64,000 bases of DNA from CBDDEH01 sp965226865 (GCA_965226865.1 CBDDEH010000002.1:186001-250000), one strand, 5' to 3'; positions 53,954-62,935 are shown, counted from the stretch's first letter. Program-made: numbers and translations. The notes: generated by a model not told the origin, from the letters alone.

Positions 53954-54837
53954 GCCGTCACCCCCAATCCTCGGTTAATAGTCTGGTCGAATGCTGCTTG
54001 AGCTTCCATGTGCCGGAGATTGTAGCGATAGCAGAACTCGTCTACGTAGCGTTGTAGACGCCTTCGACTCACGCTATGGTACTGGCCGAACATGCCCCGC
54101 TTGAGCAATGCCCAAAACCCCTCGATGGTGTTCGTGTGAATATCGCCATCGACGTACCAGTCTTGATGCTTGATAACGGCGTGTGGAAGCACCTTACCCA
54201 TACCCAGGTAGCCTTTGTACTCATCCGTGACGAGGGCAGCACTGGACGCGTTGACACGCTCGCGGACAAAGGCCCGAAGGTGGTATCCCCGGAGTTTGGT
54301 CTTGTCGGTCGCCTTCGCCGTGACCTTGCCGCCGCGTTCCACGGCCCCAATCACGGGGGTCTTACTGGTGCCGCGCCCTCGGAGATGCTGGCCATCCGGC
54401 CCGTCGCCTTTCGTGCCCCTGCGCGGCTTGCCGCCGACGTAAGTCTCATCCATTTCGACAATGCCTGTGAGAAGCCCTCGTTGCTCTGCTTGTGTCATGG
54501 CCTTGCGGATTTGCATAGCGATTCTCCAAGCGGTGTTCTTGTTCACCTGGAGATCACGGGAAAGTTGCAGGGCTGATAATCCCTTCTTAGCATTCAGAAT
54601 GAGCGTAACTGCAAGGAACCACTTCTGAATGGGCATATGGGTATGGTGGAAGATGGTGCCGACTGTAACGCTGAAGGAGGTCTTACAAGTGTAGCAGCGG
54701 TGACGATGCTGGAGTGGCTTGGTATTGGTGGAGGTGCAGTAGGGGCAGGTTACTTGATCGCCCCAGCGGGCCTTTTCGAGGTGTTTGATGCAATCTACTT
54801 GGGTCGGAAACCGCTCGAAAACTGTTATAATGTTCAT
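53950..54837 (-). CDS. IS1595-family transposase (ISXO2-like)
   Basis: 295 residues from ATG 54837 with GGAAGG just upstream; the longer frame to 54891 is not needed. N-terminal zinc ribbon CPYC...HRCYTC, an HTH-like segment LQVNKNTAWRIAMQIRKAM, then the DDE/N-type catalytic domain: VEMDETYVGGKPRRG, ALVTDEYKGY and HTNTIEGFWALLKRGMFG. All are intact. It would cut and join the 24-bp ends described for the element. Confidence 0.93.
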   Translation of the reverse strand: MNIITVFERFPTQVDCIKHLEKARWGDQVTCPYCTSTNTKPLQHRHRCYTCKTSFSVTVGTIFHHTHMPIQKWFLAVTLILNAKKGLSALQLSRDLQVNKNTAWRIAMQIRKAMTQAEQRGLLTGIVEMDETYVGGKPRRGTKGDGPDGQHLRGRGTSKTPVIGAVERGGKVTAKATDKTKLRGYHLRAFVRERVNASSAALVTDEYKGYLGMGKVLPHAVIKHQDWYVDGDIHTNTIEGFWALLKRGMFGQYHSVSRRRLQRYVDEFCYRYNLRHMEAQAAFDQTINRGLGVTA

Positions 54838-54930
54838 GCCTTCCGTCCTTCTTAGTGCGTAATCACTGTCAACACTATGATTATCGCACATGGAAGACGG
54901 AAGGTCAAGACCTTAAACTAGGCAATTCCG

Positions 54931-55708
54931 TTAAAGAATGTCCACCCATCAGGTAGACTGCGGTATTTGATGGCAATGCGATCGCGGGGTTGCGATCGTT
55001 GTAGTACTCGACCGTGTTTTGGAACTCATCGATGACTTCATCTAGCAGTTCTTCAAGGCCGATCCCGGGTCTTAACTCCCTTCGGGTCACTATCAGTGGT
55101 ACATAGTCGGACAGTATAAGAACGTCCAGCCCGGTGTTTTCCAGGTTCAATATGATGGCTGAGTCGACGCCGACCCCCCGGGCGAGGGCCAGTGCTCTTG
55201 TATCCACGGCGTCAGGGTGTAAACCGCTCAACGTCAGAGTCTGAAGGAAATTGACAAGCTCTCCTTTGGGAGCTGCGAGGAGGAAATACCGAAGCTCCAA
55301 ACCCTCACTCTTCAAAGGTGTCCAGAAGAGGTGGTGGTAGTCCGCGGCGGAGCCCATTATTCGGTTAGCCTCCCGTGGAACTGCGCTTTTAGGGTTTAAT
55401 CCCTTGACGTTGGGGAGGGTAATTACGCGGGACGTTGCCCGTGAACTAGGGAACGCGGCGAGCACTTTCCCTGAAACCGCGTCCACTCGTCCGACTGCGG
55501 TCTTCAGCACCTCGGCCAGCCGATTGGGGTCTTCAATTCGGCCATCATCCACCAGTCGTGGATTGAATGGGAGGCTGAGCCATCCCTTGACGACCCCTCC
55601 TTCGACGGTCATCAGTCGCAAAGATGTCCCTTCTAGACTGATCGTAACCGTAACCTTTTTAAGGCGGTTGGTCAGTTTGTTGATCCATGGGCTACCCAGA
55701 TATCGCAT
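54931..55708 (-). pseudogene. pilM: pilM, 5' part, interrupted by the IS1595-type transposon
   Basis: About 259 codons of a PilM-type actin-like protein: VTVTISLEGTSLRLMTVEGG near the start, VITLPNVKGLNPKSAVPREA, AIILNLENTGLDVLIL and the phosphate-2-like VYLMGGHS near the break. The frame runs into the transposon and stops after a few foreign residues. PilM is the cytoplasmic ring protein that binds the PilN N-terminus and links the motor to the PilN-PilO membrane pair. The lost C-terminal 47 residues are at 51446-51586. Last gene of the pilB-C-N-O-M operon. Confidence 0.9.
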
Positions 55709-55713
55709 TACTT

Positions 55714-56211
55714 CTAACCTGCTCGCTGAGTGAGAACAAAGCTGAGCGTCCAGTCGTCCACGGTACCTGCCACAACTACGTCGCTGATCACCGTTGTCTC
55801 GCCGAAAGTTTCTCCTAATTCTAGTAACAGGTCGATTACGTTGCCCCGTGGACCTTTGGCAGTAACGGAACTGGTCAGCTTGGTCAACGCGACGGGTCCG
55901 AAACTCTCCGCTTCTGGGGGTTCATTAGTAAGGCTGGTTATCTGGACTCCATGTGCCTCAGCCAAGCCGAATAAGGCAGACGTTTTTGCTTGGGAATCGG
56001 CCAGGGTAGGGAACTGCAATCCGGCGATCTCAGTATTTAGTTCGTTTAGAGTTTGCCGTAACCGAGCTACGTTTACTGGTGGAGTGTCGTCTACAGGCTC
56101 TTCCTCTCCAATTCCTGTGGCCATTAGCCCAAAGTTAATAAGAAACCCCAGTAAAACCAGCACTCCTAAAATGAACCTGGGTTGGAATTCTATCTTATTC
56201 AACCTTGACAC
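55714..56211 (-). CDS. pilO: PilO-like pilus assembly protein
   Basis: 165 residues from GTG 56211, overlapping the pilN end by 17 bases. Short N-terminal tail, one membrane helix (FILGVLVLLGFLINFGLMA), a coiled-coil-like stretch NVARLRQTLNELNTEIAGLQ, then an alpha/beta ferredoxin-like domain (FGLAEAHGVQITSL to GNVIDLLLELGE). This is the PilO layout, although sequence identity to known PilO cannot be measured here. Position between pilN and pilM supports it. Confidence 0.75.
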   Translation of the reverse strand: MSRLNKIEFQPRFILGVLVLLGFLINFGLMATGIGEEEPVDDTPPVNVARLRQTLNELNTEIAGLQFPTLADSQAKTSALFGLAEAHGVQITSLTNEPPEAESFGPVALTKLTSSVTAKGPRGNVIDLLLELGETFGETTVISDVVVAGTVDDWTLSFVLTQRAG

Positions 56212-56787
56212 CCGTGTTTAGCACGACGTTGAAGATAAACGTTACCTTATCTCCACTGCCCGATATCGACCCGGCTGTAGCCATAGCCACGTGAGGCGAG
56301 TCGGTCAGGATGACTCGTACTCGAATACGTTCGCGTGCGCACCCGCGGTACCCGACAAGGTGAGCTGTTGTCCAGTTTGCTGGAATGAAATCGACTTTAT
56401 CCTATCAGGGGCACCGTTGAAGATAAGGTCAAGTAGTTTAGGCCAGTTGATACTCTGACCGGTTATCGAACTGTGGGCATTGACGAGGCCATTTCGCTGG
56501 GTTTTCGTTTGTCGTATTTGAGCGGCCAGTGGGCGCTCAGGAACAATCACAGGGGCTATTTCACGGAAACCCAGGGTCTTAAGGCTCTGATCACCGTACG
56601 TCTGGAACAAAATGATGGCAAAAATCAACTCCACGACGGCTATTAACGCCAAAGTGCTATTTCGAGAGAAAATGGGTATTTTGACGTACTGGGCGGGTAT
56701 AAGATTGACATCTGGAACCCCGGAAGCGGGTTTGCCTCCCTGCAAGGTGCGAAGCCAAGAACTAAAGGAGTCGAAAGAGCTGCTCAC
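56195..56787 (-). CDS. pilN: PilN-like pilus assembly protein (frameshift near its end)
   Basis: GTG start directly after the pilC stop. The PilM-binding motif of PilN is seen in PDVNLIPAQYVK near residue 27, then a membrane helix STLALIAVVELIFAIILF, a coiled coil (LAAQIRQTKTQRNGL) and a compact domain. One frame stops at 56305 after NVFEYESS, but another carries on from about 56318 (VILTDSPHVAMATAGSISGS, then FIFNVVLNTGVKVE) to TAA at 56195-56197, the usual end of a PilN fold. A one-base indel at 56313-56325 is inferred. Confidence 0.78.
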
Positions 56788-56789
56788 AG

Positions 56790-57005
56790 CTATTCGCCGA
56801 TGCTGGGAATTATCGAGTACACCGTGGAGATTACGGTTATACCGATGATACCCACTACCGCACCTACCATGATGATCATCATGGGTTCCATCAGGCCGAT
56901 CAGTCGTTCTATGCTAGCGTCGAAGTCCTGTTGCAGTACAGTACTCAGGACGTGAAGTTGTTCGTCCAGACCTCCAGAACTCTCACCGACACGGGTCATC
57001 TCGAT
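56790..57005 (-). pseudogene. pilC: pilC, severed 3' end
   Basis: The 69-residue tail MTRVGESSGGLDEQLHVLST to VYSIIPSIGE contains the last membrane helix of a PilC/GspF protein (MEPMMIIMVGAVVGIIGITV). Codons ATC GAG before it join the 5' part (FPPLLI) through the 3-bp duplicated target GAT. It is separated from the rest of pilC by a 1330-bp IS3-family element. Confidence 0.9.
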
Positions 57006-57039
57006 TGAGGTCGGATGTCAATAGTGGACACGAAAGCTT

Positions 57040-57963
57040 TCATGCAGCCAGTAGCCCAGCATAGTAGCTCTTTTCATAGGCTGCAGGTGAGAGGAATCCT
57101 AGCCTAGCCTGCCGGCGCTGGCGATTGTAGAAGCTCTCGACGTATTCCGTGATGTCACGAACTGCCTCTCGTCTGCTCCCGTAGTGGCGGTGGTGAACCA
57201 GTTCTTGCTTGAGGGTGCCCCAGAAGCTCTCCATCGGCGCGTTGTCAAAACAATTGCCTGTCCTGCTCATGGAGGTTTGCAGTCCAAACCGTTCCAGAAG
57301 ACTCCTATACTCCTGGGAGCAGTACTGGCTGCCCCGGTCTGAATGATGCAGGACTCCCGCTGAGGGACGCTTGCTGGAGAGCGCCCGGAGGAGTGACTGG
57401 CTCACCAGGTTCCTGCTCAACCGTTCTCCCATGGCATAGCCCACGATCTCTCCGGTAAACAGGTCCTTGTGGCCTGCCAGGTACAGCCAGCCCTCATCTG
57501 TGGGGACATATGTGATGTCTGTGACCCACACTGCGTTGGGCCGGCTTTGTTGGTGCGTTGGCTCTCAGTATCCGATAGCTGTGACCCACACTGCGTTGGG
57601 CCGGCAGACCTTGAACTGCTGGCCCAAGACGTTCTCCGCGACCGACAGCCTGTGCCTGGACTGAGTGGTCGCCTTGAACCTCCTCTTTTGCTTGCAGCGT
57701 ATGCCCAACTTCTTCCGGATACGCTTGATGCGGCCAATACCCACCCGAACGCCATGCTCCGCCAGGTCACGCTGTAACCGTTCCGGGCCATAGGTCTGTC
57801 TCGTCCGCTTGTGGGCCGCCTTGATCTCAAGCTCCAGCCGCACTTCCTCTCGCGCTCGCTTGCTCGGCGGCCTGTCCACCCAGGCATAGTAGCCACTGGC
57901 CGATACGACCAACATTCGGCTCAGGACAGATGTGGGGTAATCGAGCCGCAGTTGGTTCATCAT
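57040..57963 (-). pseudogene. IS3-family OrfB transposase broken by a 60-bp partial tandem duplication
   Basis: The N-terminal part (VLSRMLVVSASGYYAWVDRP) and rve core are present: VWVTDITYVPTDEGWLYLAG, VLHHSDRGSQYCSQEYRSLL and CFDNAPMESFWGTLKQELV hold the three catalytic acids. Between them a 27-bp sequence occurs twice, at 57519-57545 and 57579-57605, exactly 60 bases apart. The protein therefore repeats PNAVWVTxI and meets a TGA between the copies. Deleting 60 bases would restore a full OrfB in frame. Confidence 0.88.
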
Positions 57964-58273
57964 CGCGTACCGGGCAGCGACTCCCTGGCAAAGTACGCGG
58001 CTGCTTTTTTAGGATGTCCCGCTCCATCTTCACTTCCGCCAGTTCTTTCTTCGTCCGGGCCAGCTCCATCTCCACGTCAGTCAAGGGCCGGTAGCTCTTG
58101 TCCACGTCTCCCAATTTGCCGGCCTTATATAGCTTCACCCAATACCCCAACGTCGATGGCGGTAAGGACAACCGACGCCCTGCCTCTGGCAATGACAGAT
58201 TCTCTTCCAATACCAGCTTCACTGCTTCCTGTCGGAATTCCCTGGTATACCTTCCTTGCGGGGCCCTCTTCAT
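57960..58273 (-). CDS. IS3-family OrfA (second type)
   Basis: About 100 residues: MKRAPQGRYTREFRQEAVKL opens an HTH domain, followed by a coiled coil (MELARTKKELAEVKMERDIL). At an AAAAAAG run (58010-58004) the expected ending KKAAAYFARESLPGTR is found one frame back, so either one A is missing or the run is a slippage site; read straight, the frame continues for about 50 unrelated residues. The end given here is the stop of the expected ending. Confidence 0.75.
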
Positions 58274-58335
58274 CCTGACACCTCCGTCTCTCTAGCTTAT
58301 CCGACTTTGGTGTCCACTTTTCCCATCCTACCTCA

Positions 58336-59334
58336 GATTAACAAAGGTGGGAATATAGAGTGTTGGGTCATGGCCTCAGAGAGGTTACTCCCTGCAAGGA
58401 GGTCCGATCGCACCTTAATGAGGGCGTCTTTCAATACGGCGTTGTCCGTGTTTTCTAACGTGAGCTCGACGGCCTCTAAAAGGGGAATACCAGAAGAGAG
58501 GAGAGAAGCCAAGGTATTAGTCACTCGGGCGATGCTACTTTTCTGGACCATCTGGCCAAAAAGTGGCAACCTCAACAGAATCCTGTCCGTGACCAACTTT
58601 CCGGCTGGCCGGCTTCGGTATAGGAGGGTTAGAGGAATGGAGAGTACCACTACAAGTACTATCCATAGGCCGTAGGCTTGAGCAAAATCGCTGGAGGCCA
58701 CGAGCATCCTTGTTATTAACGGAAGGTCAGCATCGAACTCCTCGAGCAGCTGGGACAGCATTGGTATTGAGAAGTTAAGCAAGACGAAGATAGAGATGCC
58801 AGCTATGACCGACACTATCCCTGGGTAGGTCAAGCTCGAGATGAGTTTGGCTTTGACTTCGGCTTGTGCTTGTATGTAGTCCGCTCCTCTGCGGAGGGAT
58901 CCGCTCAGGTCACCTGTCTGTCCACCGATGTGGGCAAGCCTAACGAATAAAGGGGGGAAGGTCTTGGGAAATCTCCCCAAACCCTCGGAAAACGATCCAC
59001 CTTCGTTTATGTGCTCGACGATACCCTTGATCGCGTCCTTGATCATCGGGTGCACCTTTTCGTGAGCAAGTGCCTCAAGTGATAGGTGGAGGGGCAGCCC
59101 GGAGTCTAGAAGGGTCGCGAGCTGCCTTATCAAAGCGATTGTTTCGCGCTCTTTTACTCCGAACAGACTCGGCAACAGGGTGTGTAGTTGGAGGCCCTTG
59201 CGGGCTTTCCTCACCCGTGTAACGACAAGGTCAGATTGCCATAGGATATCCTCGGCAACCTTCGCGGACCCGGCCTCCATGGTCCCGGTTAGTCCTTTCC
59301 CCCTTCGATCGTATGCAACGTATTCTATTAGCAT
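58336..59334 (-). pseudogene. pilC: pilC, 5' part, interrupted by an IS3-family element
   Basis: 333 residues of a PilC/GspF inner-membrane platform protein: VKERETIALIRQLATLLDSG starts the first T2SSF domain, LISSLTYPGIVSVIAGISIF is the first membrane segment, and SSIARVTNTLASLLSSGIPL starts the second domain. The frame ends at the IS edge after HSIFPPLLI. With the 3' piece the gene would encode about 400 residues, the usual size. PilC couples the PilB ATPase to pilin assembly in the membrane; loss of the second domain's last helix should abolish function. Confidence 0.92.
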
Positions 59335-59533
59335 CTTAGATACTCGCTATCTGGCGACTAACAATTATACTCCCCCTCACATATGGGAGAGTAGCATGGG
59401 TTACGACAACAAGTTATGTTTATTCAACAGGAATTGTTGGGATGGGCAAACGAACCCTTCCGGTTGGAAATTGCAAAGGCAGCAGAGTCAATTTTTGATG
59501 GGGCGTGGCGTAGATGCCAGATGATCGTGGGAG

Positions 59534-61300
59534 CTAGTCGAAAGTAAACACGTTGCGTATTACTTCTTGCGGTGTGGTGATGCCGTCTTGTGCTTTTTGC
59601 ATACCATCACGTCGCATTGTGATCATCCCGCTCTGGATTGCTTCTGCACGTATTTCGGAAGCGGGTGCTTTCTTGTTTATAAGTCCGCGGATATTGTCGT
59701 TTATCGTCAGTATCTCGAATACAGCTACTCGTCCCAAATATCCGGAGCGTGAGCACATGTTGCAGCCACGGCCGACGTGGAACTCAGTGACCATTTCGCC
59801 CATCTCATGCTGAAAAGCAGACACTTCCGCGGGTGAGACTGCCGTGGGTGTTTTGCAGTAGTCGCAAACCTTGCGGACAAGCCGCTGGGCCACGCTGCCA
59901 ATTACCGCTGAAGTTACGAGGAAAGGCTCCACACCCAGGTCTATGAGCCTTGTGATGGCCGAAGCCGCATCGTTGGCATGGATGGAAGAAAGAACAAGGT
60001 GGCCCGTTAAGGCCGCTTGGGTAGCAACAGAGGCCGTCTCGTAATCTCGAATCTCGCCAACCAGCATGATGTCAGGGTCGAGTCGCATGAGCCCCCTCAA
60101 GCCGGTTGCAAAAGTAATGCCAGCCTGTTGGTTGACCTGTGTCTGGTTGATACCAGCGAAGTGGTACTCGATTGGATCCTCGATGGTCATTATGTTCTGG
60201 TTTTCTGCGTCCAGTTGGAGCAAAGAGGCATATAGGGTCGTCGTTTTACCCGAGCCTGTAGGACCGCTTATTAGTATCATACCGAAGGGAGACGCAGTCA
60301 GCCTGCTATAAACTTGAAGAGCGGTTGGATCGAATCCGAGGTCTGATAAAGAGAAGGTGGAGCTGCCCTTGTTCAAAATTCTCATAACGACCTTCTCCCC
60401 ATAGGACGTTTCGATCGAGGCCACTCGGAAATCTACCTCTTCCTCACCCACGTTCAGGCTAAAATGCCCGTCCTGCGGTTTTCTTCGTTCGGCAATGTCC
60501 ATTCCTGAAAGAACCTTGACCCTCGAGGTGAGAGAGGACTGTACGCCTTTCGGTAAGGAGGCGGCCGTGTGCAAGGCTCCGTCCACCCTGAACCGGATTT
60601 GAACGCCGTCTTCCCTCGGCTCGATGTGAATGTCCGAGGCCCTTTCTCTAACAGCCTGACCGATGATCATGTCCAGTGCCTGGACTACTGGTGCCCTTGC
60701 GACATCGTCGGCAGCCAGAGTAGGTTCGGGCGTTGGAGTAGGTGCCGTAATGGTCGCTCTCGCGGGAGTCGGCTGGGGCTGACTCTGTGGCGCGGCCGCT
60801 GGTTGAGCTCCTCCAAGAATCGACTCCAGCCTTTGTTCCATCTGAGGGGCTGACCTGTAGTACTGACCTAGAAGACTTTCCACACTTCCCTGGGTCGGCA
60901 ATCGCGGCTTAACCCTGTATCCGGTAACCGTCGTCAGAGTATTTACGGCGTCCAGGTCCTGGGGGTTGTCCATCGCCACACGAAGGGAATCCCCCTCGAT
61001 AACAAGGGGAAGCACGTTGTATTTCCGGGCCACGTCTTCCGGTACCAGGCGCACCGCCTCTTCCGAGACCGCCACCTGCTTCAGGTCCACCAGGGGGACC
61101 CGGGTGTGGATGCTTAAGAAGGTGCTGTACGTCTCCTCGGAGATGTGCCCCTTGGAAACCAAGGCTTCGCGCAGTGTCATCCCTGACTGCTGGGCAGCTT
61201 TGATTGACTCGTCTAGATTTTCCTGAGAGACGAACCCGCCCTCTGCCAGCAGTCGTCCGATTTGCTCTTCGGTCCTGTTTATTGATCGATTGTTTTGCAT
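59534..61300 (-). CDS. pilB: Type IV pilus assembly ATPase, PilB/GspE family
   Basis: 588 residues. N-terminal T2SSE_N domain (IGRLLAEGGFVSQENLDESI, then a second copy-like region up to about 150), a Pro-rich linker near 170-200, then the hexameric ATPase: Asp box ASDIHIEPREDGVQIRFRVD, Walker A GPTGSGKTTT near 345, Walker B LRLDPDIMLVGEIRD, His box HLVLSSIHAND. The zinc-binding CDYC (about 477) and CNMC (about 511) mark PilB rather than PilT. It powers pilus extension. First gene of the operon pilB-pilC-pilN-pilO-pilM and itself intact. Confidence 0.95.
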   Translation of the reverse strand: MQNNRSINRTEEQIGRLLAEGGFVSQENLDESIKAAQQSGMTLREALVSKGHISEETYSTFLSIHTRVPLVDLKQVAVSEEAVRLVPEDVARKYNVLPLVIEGDSLRVAMDNPQDLDAVNTLTTVTGYRVKPRLPTQGSVESLLGQYYRSAPQMEQRLESILGGAQPAAAPQSQPQPTPARATITAPTPTPEPTLAADDVARAPVVQALDMIIGQAVRERASDIHIEPREDGVQIRFRVDGALHTAASLPKGVQSSLTSRVKVLSGMDIAERRKPQDGHFSLNVGEEEVDFRVASIETSYGEKVVMRILNKGSSTFSLSDLGFDPTALQVYSRLTASPFGMILISGPTGSGKTTTLYASLLQLDAENQNIMTIEDPIEYHFAGINQTQVNQQAGITFATGLRGLMRLDPDIMLVGEIRDYETASVATQAALTGHLVLSSIHANDAASAITRLIDLGVEPFLVTSAVIGSVAQRLVRKVCDYCKTPTAVSPAEVSAFQHEMGEMVTEFHVGRGCNMCSRSGYLGRVAVFEILTINDNIRGLINKKAPASEIRAEAIQSGMITMRRDGMQKAQDGITTPQEVIRNVFTFD

Positions 61301-61616
61301 GTCTGTTTACTCTGATTATCCGACGGGTATAAAACCACCTTCGCGCTTTGATGCCCGCATAACCAGCCTAGACTGAACACCGAAAATGTGTCAAGCCTTC
61401 GGGCCTCCCCCTTTGGTTGGGTTTGGGGCGACACCTGGCCTCACAATCTCTTAGATGTTTTGGTCACCTATTTGGAGTTGAACACCCTGGCTGAGTGGGG
61501 GTAGCATAGTTGGCGCGTCAATAGAAAAGCCTTAAATGCTTAGTGTCACCCAAATAAGTGGCCCGTCCTTCCGCTGGAAGGACGGGCCACTTCGTCGTTC
61601 GCCAGGCTAACGCAGG
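61301..61616. other. Intergenic region between pilB and the Asp23 operon
   Basis: No reading frame with protein-like composition was seen. It should hold the promoter of the pilB operon (minus strand) and it contains the Asp23-operon hairpin at 61556-61592. No clear -35/-10 pair could be singled out. Confidence 0.5.
61556..61592 (-). terminator. Terminator hairpin of the Asp23 operon
   Basis: A perfect 17-bp stem: AAGTGGCCCGTCCTTCC (61556-61572), a 3-base loop, and its complement (61576-61592). It lies 25 bases beyond the stop of the DUF2273 gene on the minus strand. The following tract is only moderately T-rich. Confidence 0.75.
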
Positions 61617-61817
61617 TCAGCGTTCTCTGTTTCTCCAGACAACAAACCGCTCTAATAAGACATCGAGGACGGGAATTTCCCCGGCTACATATTTCCCGAT
61701 TAGCCACCCAAGTAGAGCGAGCAATGCAGTGATAAAGGCCTCCAGGGGCCCCAGTCCCACCAAAACAACCCCAATCACAAGGCCGATCACAAGTCCTACG
61801 ATTTTGGGATTGTCCAT
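61617..61817 (-). CDS. DUF2273 small membrane protein of the Asp23 operon
   Basis: 66 residues with two hydrophobic helices (VGLVIGLVIGVVLVGLG and AFITALLALLGWLIG) joined by a short loop, and a basic tail FVVWRNRER. DUF2273 proteins are regularly encoded next to Asp23 and AmaP genes, as here (eight-base gap to amaP). Presumed membrane partner of the Asp23 complex. Confidence 0.85.
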   Translation of the reverse strand: MDNPKIVGLVIGLVIGVVLVGLGPLEAFITALLALLGWLIGKYVAGEIPVLDVLLERFVVWRNRER

Positions 61818-61825
61818 TCCTCTCC

Positions 61826-62440
61826 CTAGGCCCCCATCAACCGCGAAGTTTCGCCGCGTTCGTACCTTACGCGCACTACGTTGACCTGCAGAACCGTCAG
61901 TCCGGTTAGCTGCTGGACTGATTGTGCTATGCGCGCTTGTAAGTCGTCTCTGACTTCCTGGGCGTTGCTACCCAGAATCAGCTTTGGGTAACAGTTGATG
62001 ATGATTCTGGCGGGTCCAGTCCCAGACTTTCCTTTGACCCGAATCCGGCATTTTAGAGAGGTAACACTCCGGTTGCTTAGGCCGGTGCGTTCGGCAAGAA
62101 GTTCAATGCTACTGGCATCGATAGTCGACAAACCTTGCATAGTGGACGCTATTTGAAGGGATTCCCTCCGCCTAGACGGTATCAACTCAACCAGTACCAG
62201 CCCGGTCATCACGATTGCCACTATTATTGATAACGTTATCGCTGCTGTCTTCTCCCCGTCGCTGGCGTCCACCAGTCCTTGTAGCTGGGGTTCGAACCAA
62301 GCGTCCCCGGCTATGCTCTCATCACCACCCGGGAGGAAGTCCGGGTCCAATGCTTCGCTGGCCACAAGAATCGTAACAAGTGACCCAGCAATGAGCACCG
62401 CAGCAAAGAGGACGACGATGAGTCTGTTAAGACTATTCAT
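61826..62440 (-). CDS. AmaP-like Asp23 membrane anchor protein
   Basis: 204 residues. Helix 1 at about 6-27 (LIVVLFAAVLIAGSLVTILV), an extracytoplasmic loop of about 40 residues, helix 2 at about 64-86 (AAITLSIIVAIVMTGLVLVE), then a cytoplasmic domain resembling Asp23 folds (IRVKGKSGTGPARIIINCYP). AmaP anchors Asp23-family proteins at the membrane in Gram-positive bacteria. Nine bases separate it from the upstream Asp23 gene. Confidence 0.82.
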   Translation of the reverse strand: MNSLNRLIVVLFAAVLIAGSLVTILVASEALDPDFLPGGDESIAGDAWFEPQLQGLVDASDGEKTAAITLSIIVAIVMTGLVLVELIPSRRRESLQIASTMQGLSTIDASSIELLAERTGLSNRSVTSLKCRIRVKGKSGTGPARIIINCYPKLILGSNAQEVRDDLQARIAQSVQQLTGLTVLQVNVVRVRYERGETSRLMGA

Positions 62441-62449
62441 GAGTTTGGT

Positions 62450-62884
62450 TTAGTCAACCCTGCCGGGCATCCTCTCGGGGAACTCGATCCCTACAACATC
62501 GATGTTGATCTCCTTGGTCACCAGTCCGAGCATTTCCAGTACCCTTTTGGCCACGTTCTGTCTGACCTTCACCACCAGATGTGGGATGCTATAGCCATAC
62601 ACGACTGTTACGTCGATATCAAGGAGCGCTTCCCTTTTACCGGCCTCCACGTCTACGCCTCGAGCACGGCGTTCGGCCCCTCCCACTCGCTCGGCAAGGG
62701 TTTTTCGTATCGAACTTGTGCCAAGGGAGGCGACTCCTTCGATCTCCCGAGCCGCAACTCCTGCTATAGCAGCAATGACTTCATCACTAATATCAGTCGC
62801 GCCCCCCACCTGAATCTCCGAGAGACTCCCTATCTCGGCGAGCTTGGTGGACATCTCTTTTTCCCTGATCTTCCTGTCAACCAT
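62450..62884 (-). CDS. Asp23/Gls24 family envelope stress protein, paralogue 3
   Basis: 144 residues, AAAGGAG six bases before ATG. Asp23 landmarks: ISDEVIAAIAGVAAREIEGV, DVEAGKREALLDIDVTVVYG and VKVRQNVAKRVLEMLGLVTK, then IDVVGIEFPERMPGRVD. Predicted soluble cytoplasmic protein that assembles at the membrane through AmaP. Nearly collinear with the next two paralogues. Confidence 0.9.
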   Translation of the reverse strand: MVDRKIREKEMSTKLAEIGSLSEIQVGGATDISDEVIAAIAGVAAREIEGVASLGTSSIRKTLAERVGGAERRARGVDVEAGKREALLDIDVTVVYGYSIPHLVVKVRQNVAKRVLEMLGLVTKEINIDVVGIEFPERMPGRVD

Positions 62885-62935
62885 TGTCGACTCCTTTCTC
62901 GGGTGCCGTTAACCTGCCAAGGGTAAGCGGGTGAC

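Larger units (their letters stand above)
51595..54930 (-). mobile_element. IS1595-family transposon with two passenger genes
   Basis: 3336 bp. Perfect 24-bp terminal inverted repeats lie at 51595-51618 (starting CGGAATTGCCTAGTTTAAGG) and 54907-54930. An 8-bp direct duplication, TTAAAGAA, lies at 51587-51594 and 54931-54938, the duplication length typical of this family. Three genes on the minus strand form a tight operon (overlap ATGA, then a two-base gap): transposase, P63C-domain protein, and methyltransferase-HNH. The insertion splits pilM near codon 259. Perfect ends and intact genes suggest a recent, possibly active insertion. Confidence 0.95.
57006..58335 (-). mobile_element. IS3-family insertion sequence of a second type, in pilC
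   Basis: 1330 bp with imperfect 26-bp terminal inverted repeats: TGAGGTCGGATGTCAATAGT (57006 onward) and, reverse-complemented from 58335, TGAGGTAGGATGGGAAAAGT; both continue GGACAC. Ends are TG...CA, and a 3-bp target duplication GAT lies at 57003-57005 and 58336-58338. It is unrelated at the sequence level to copies 1 and 2. Its transposase is damaged (see the OrfB entry), so it is probably not autonomous. Confidence 0.93.
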
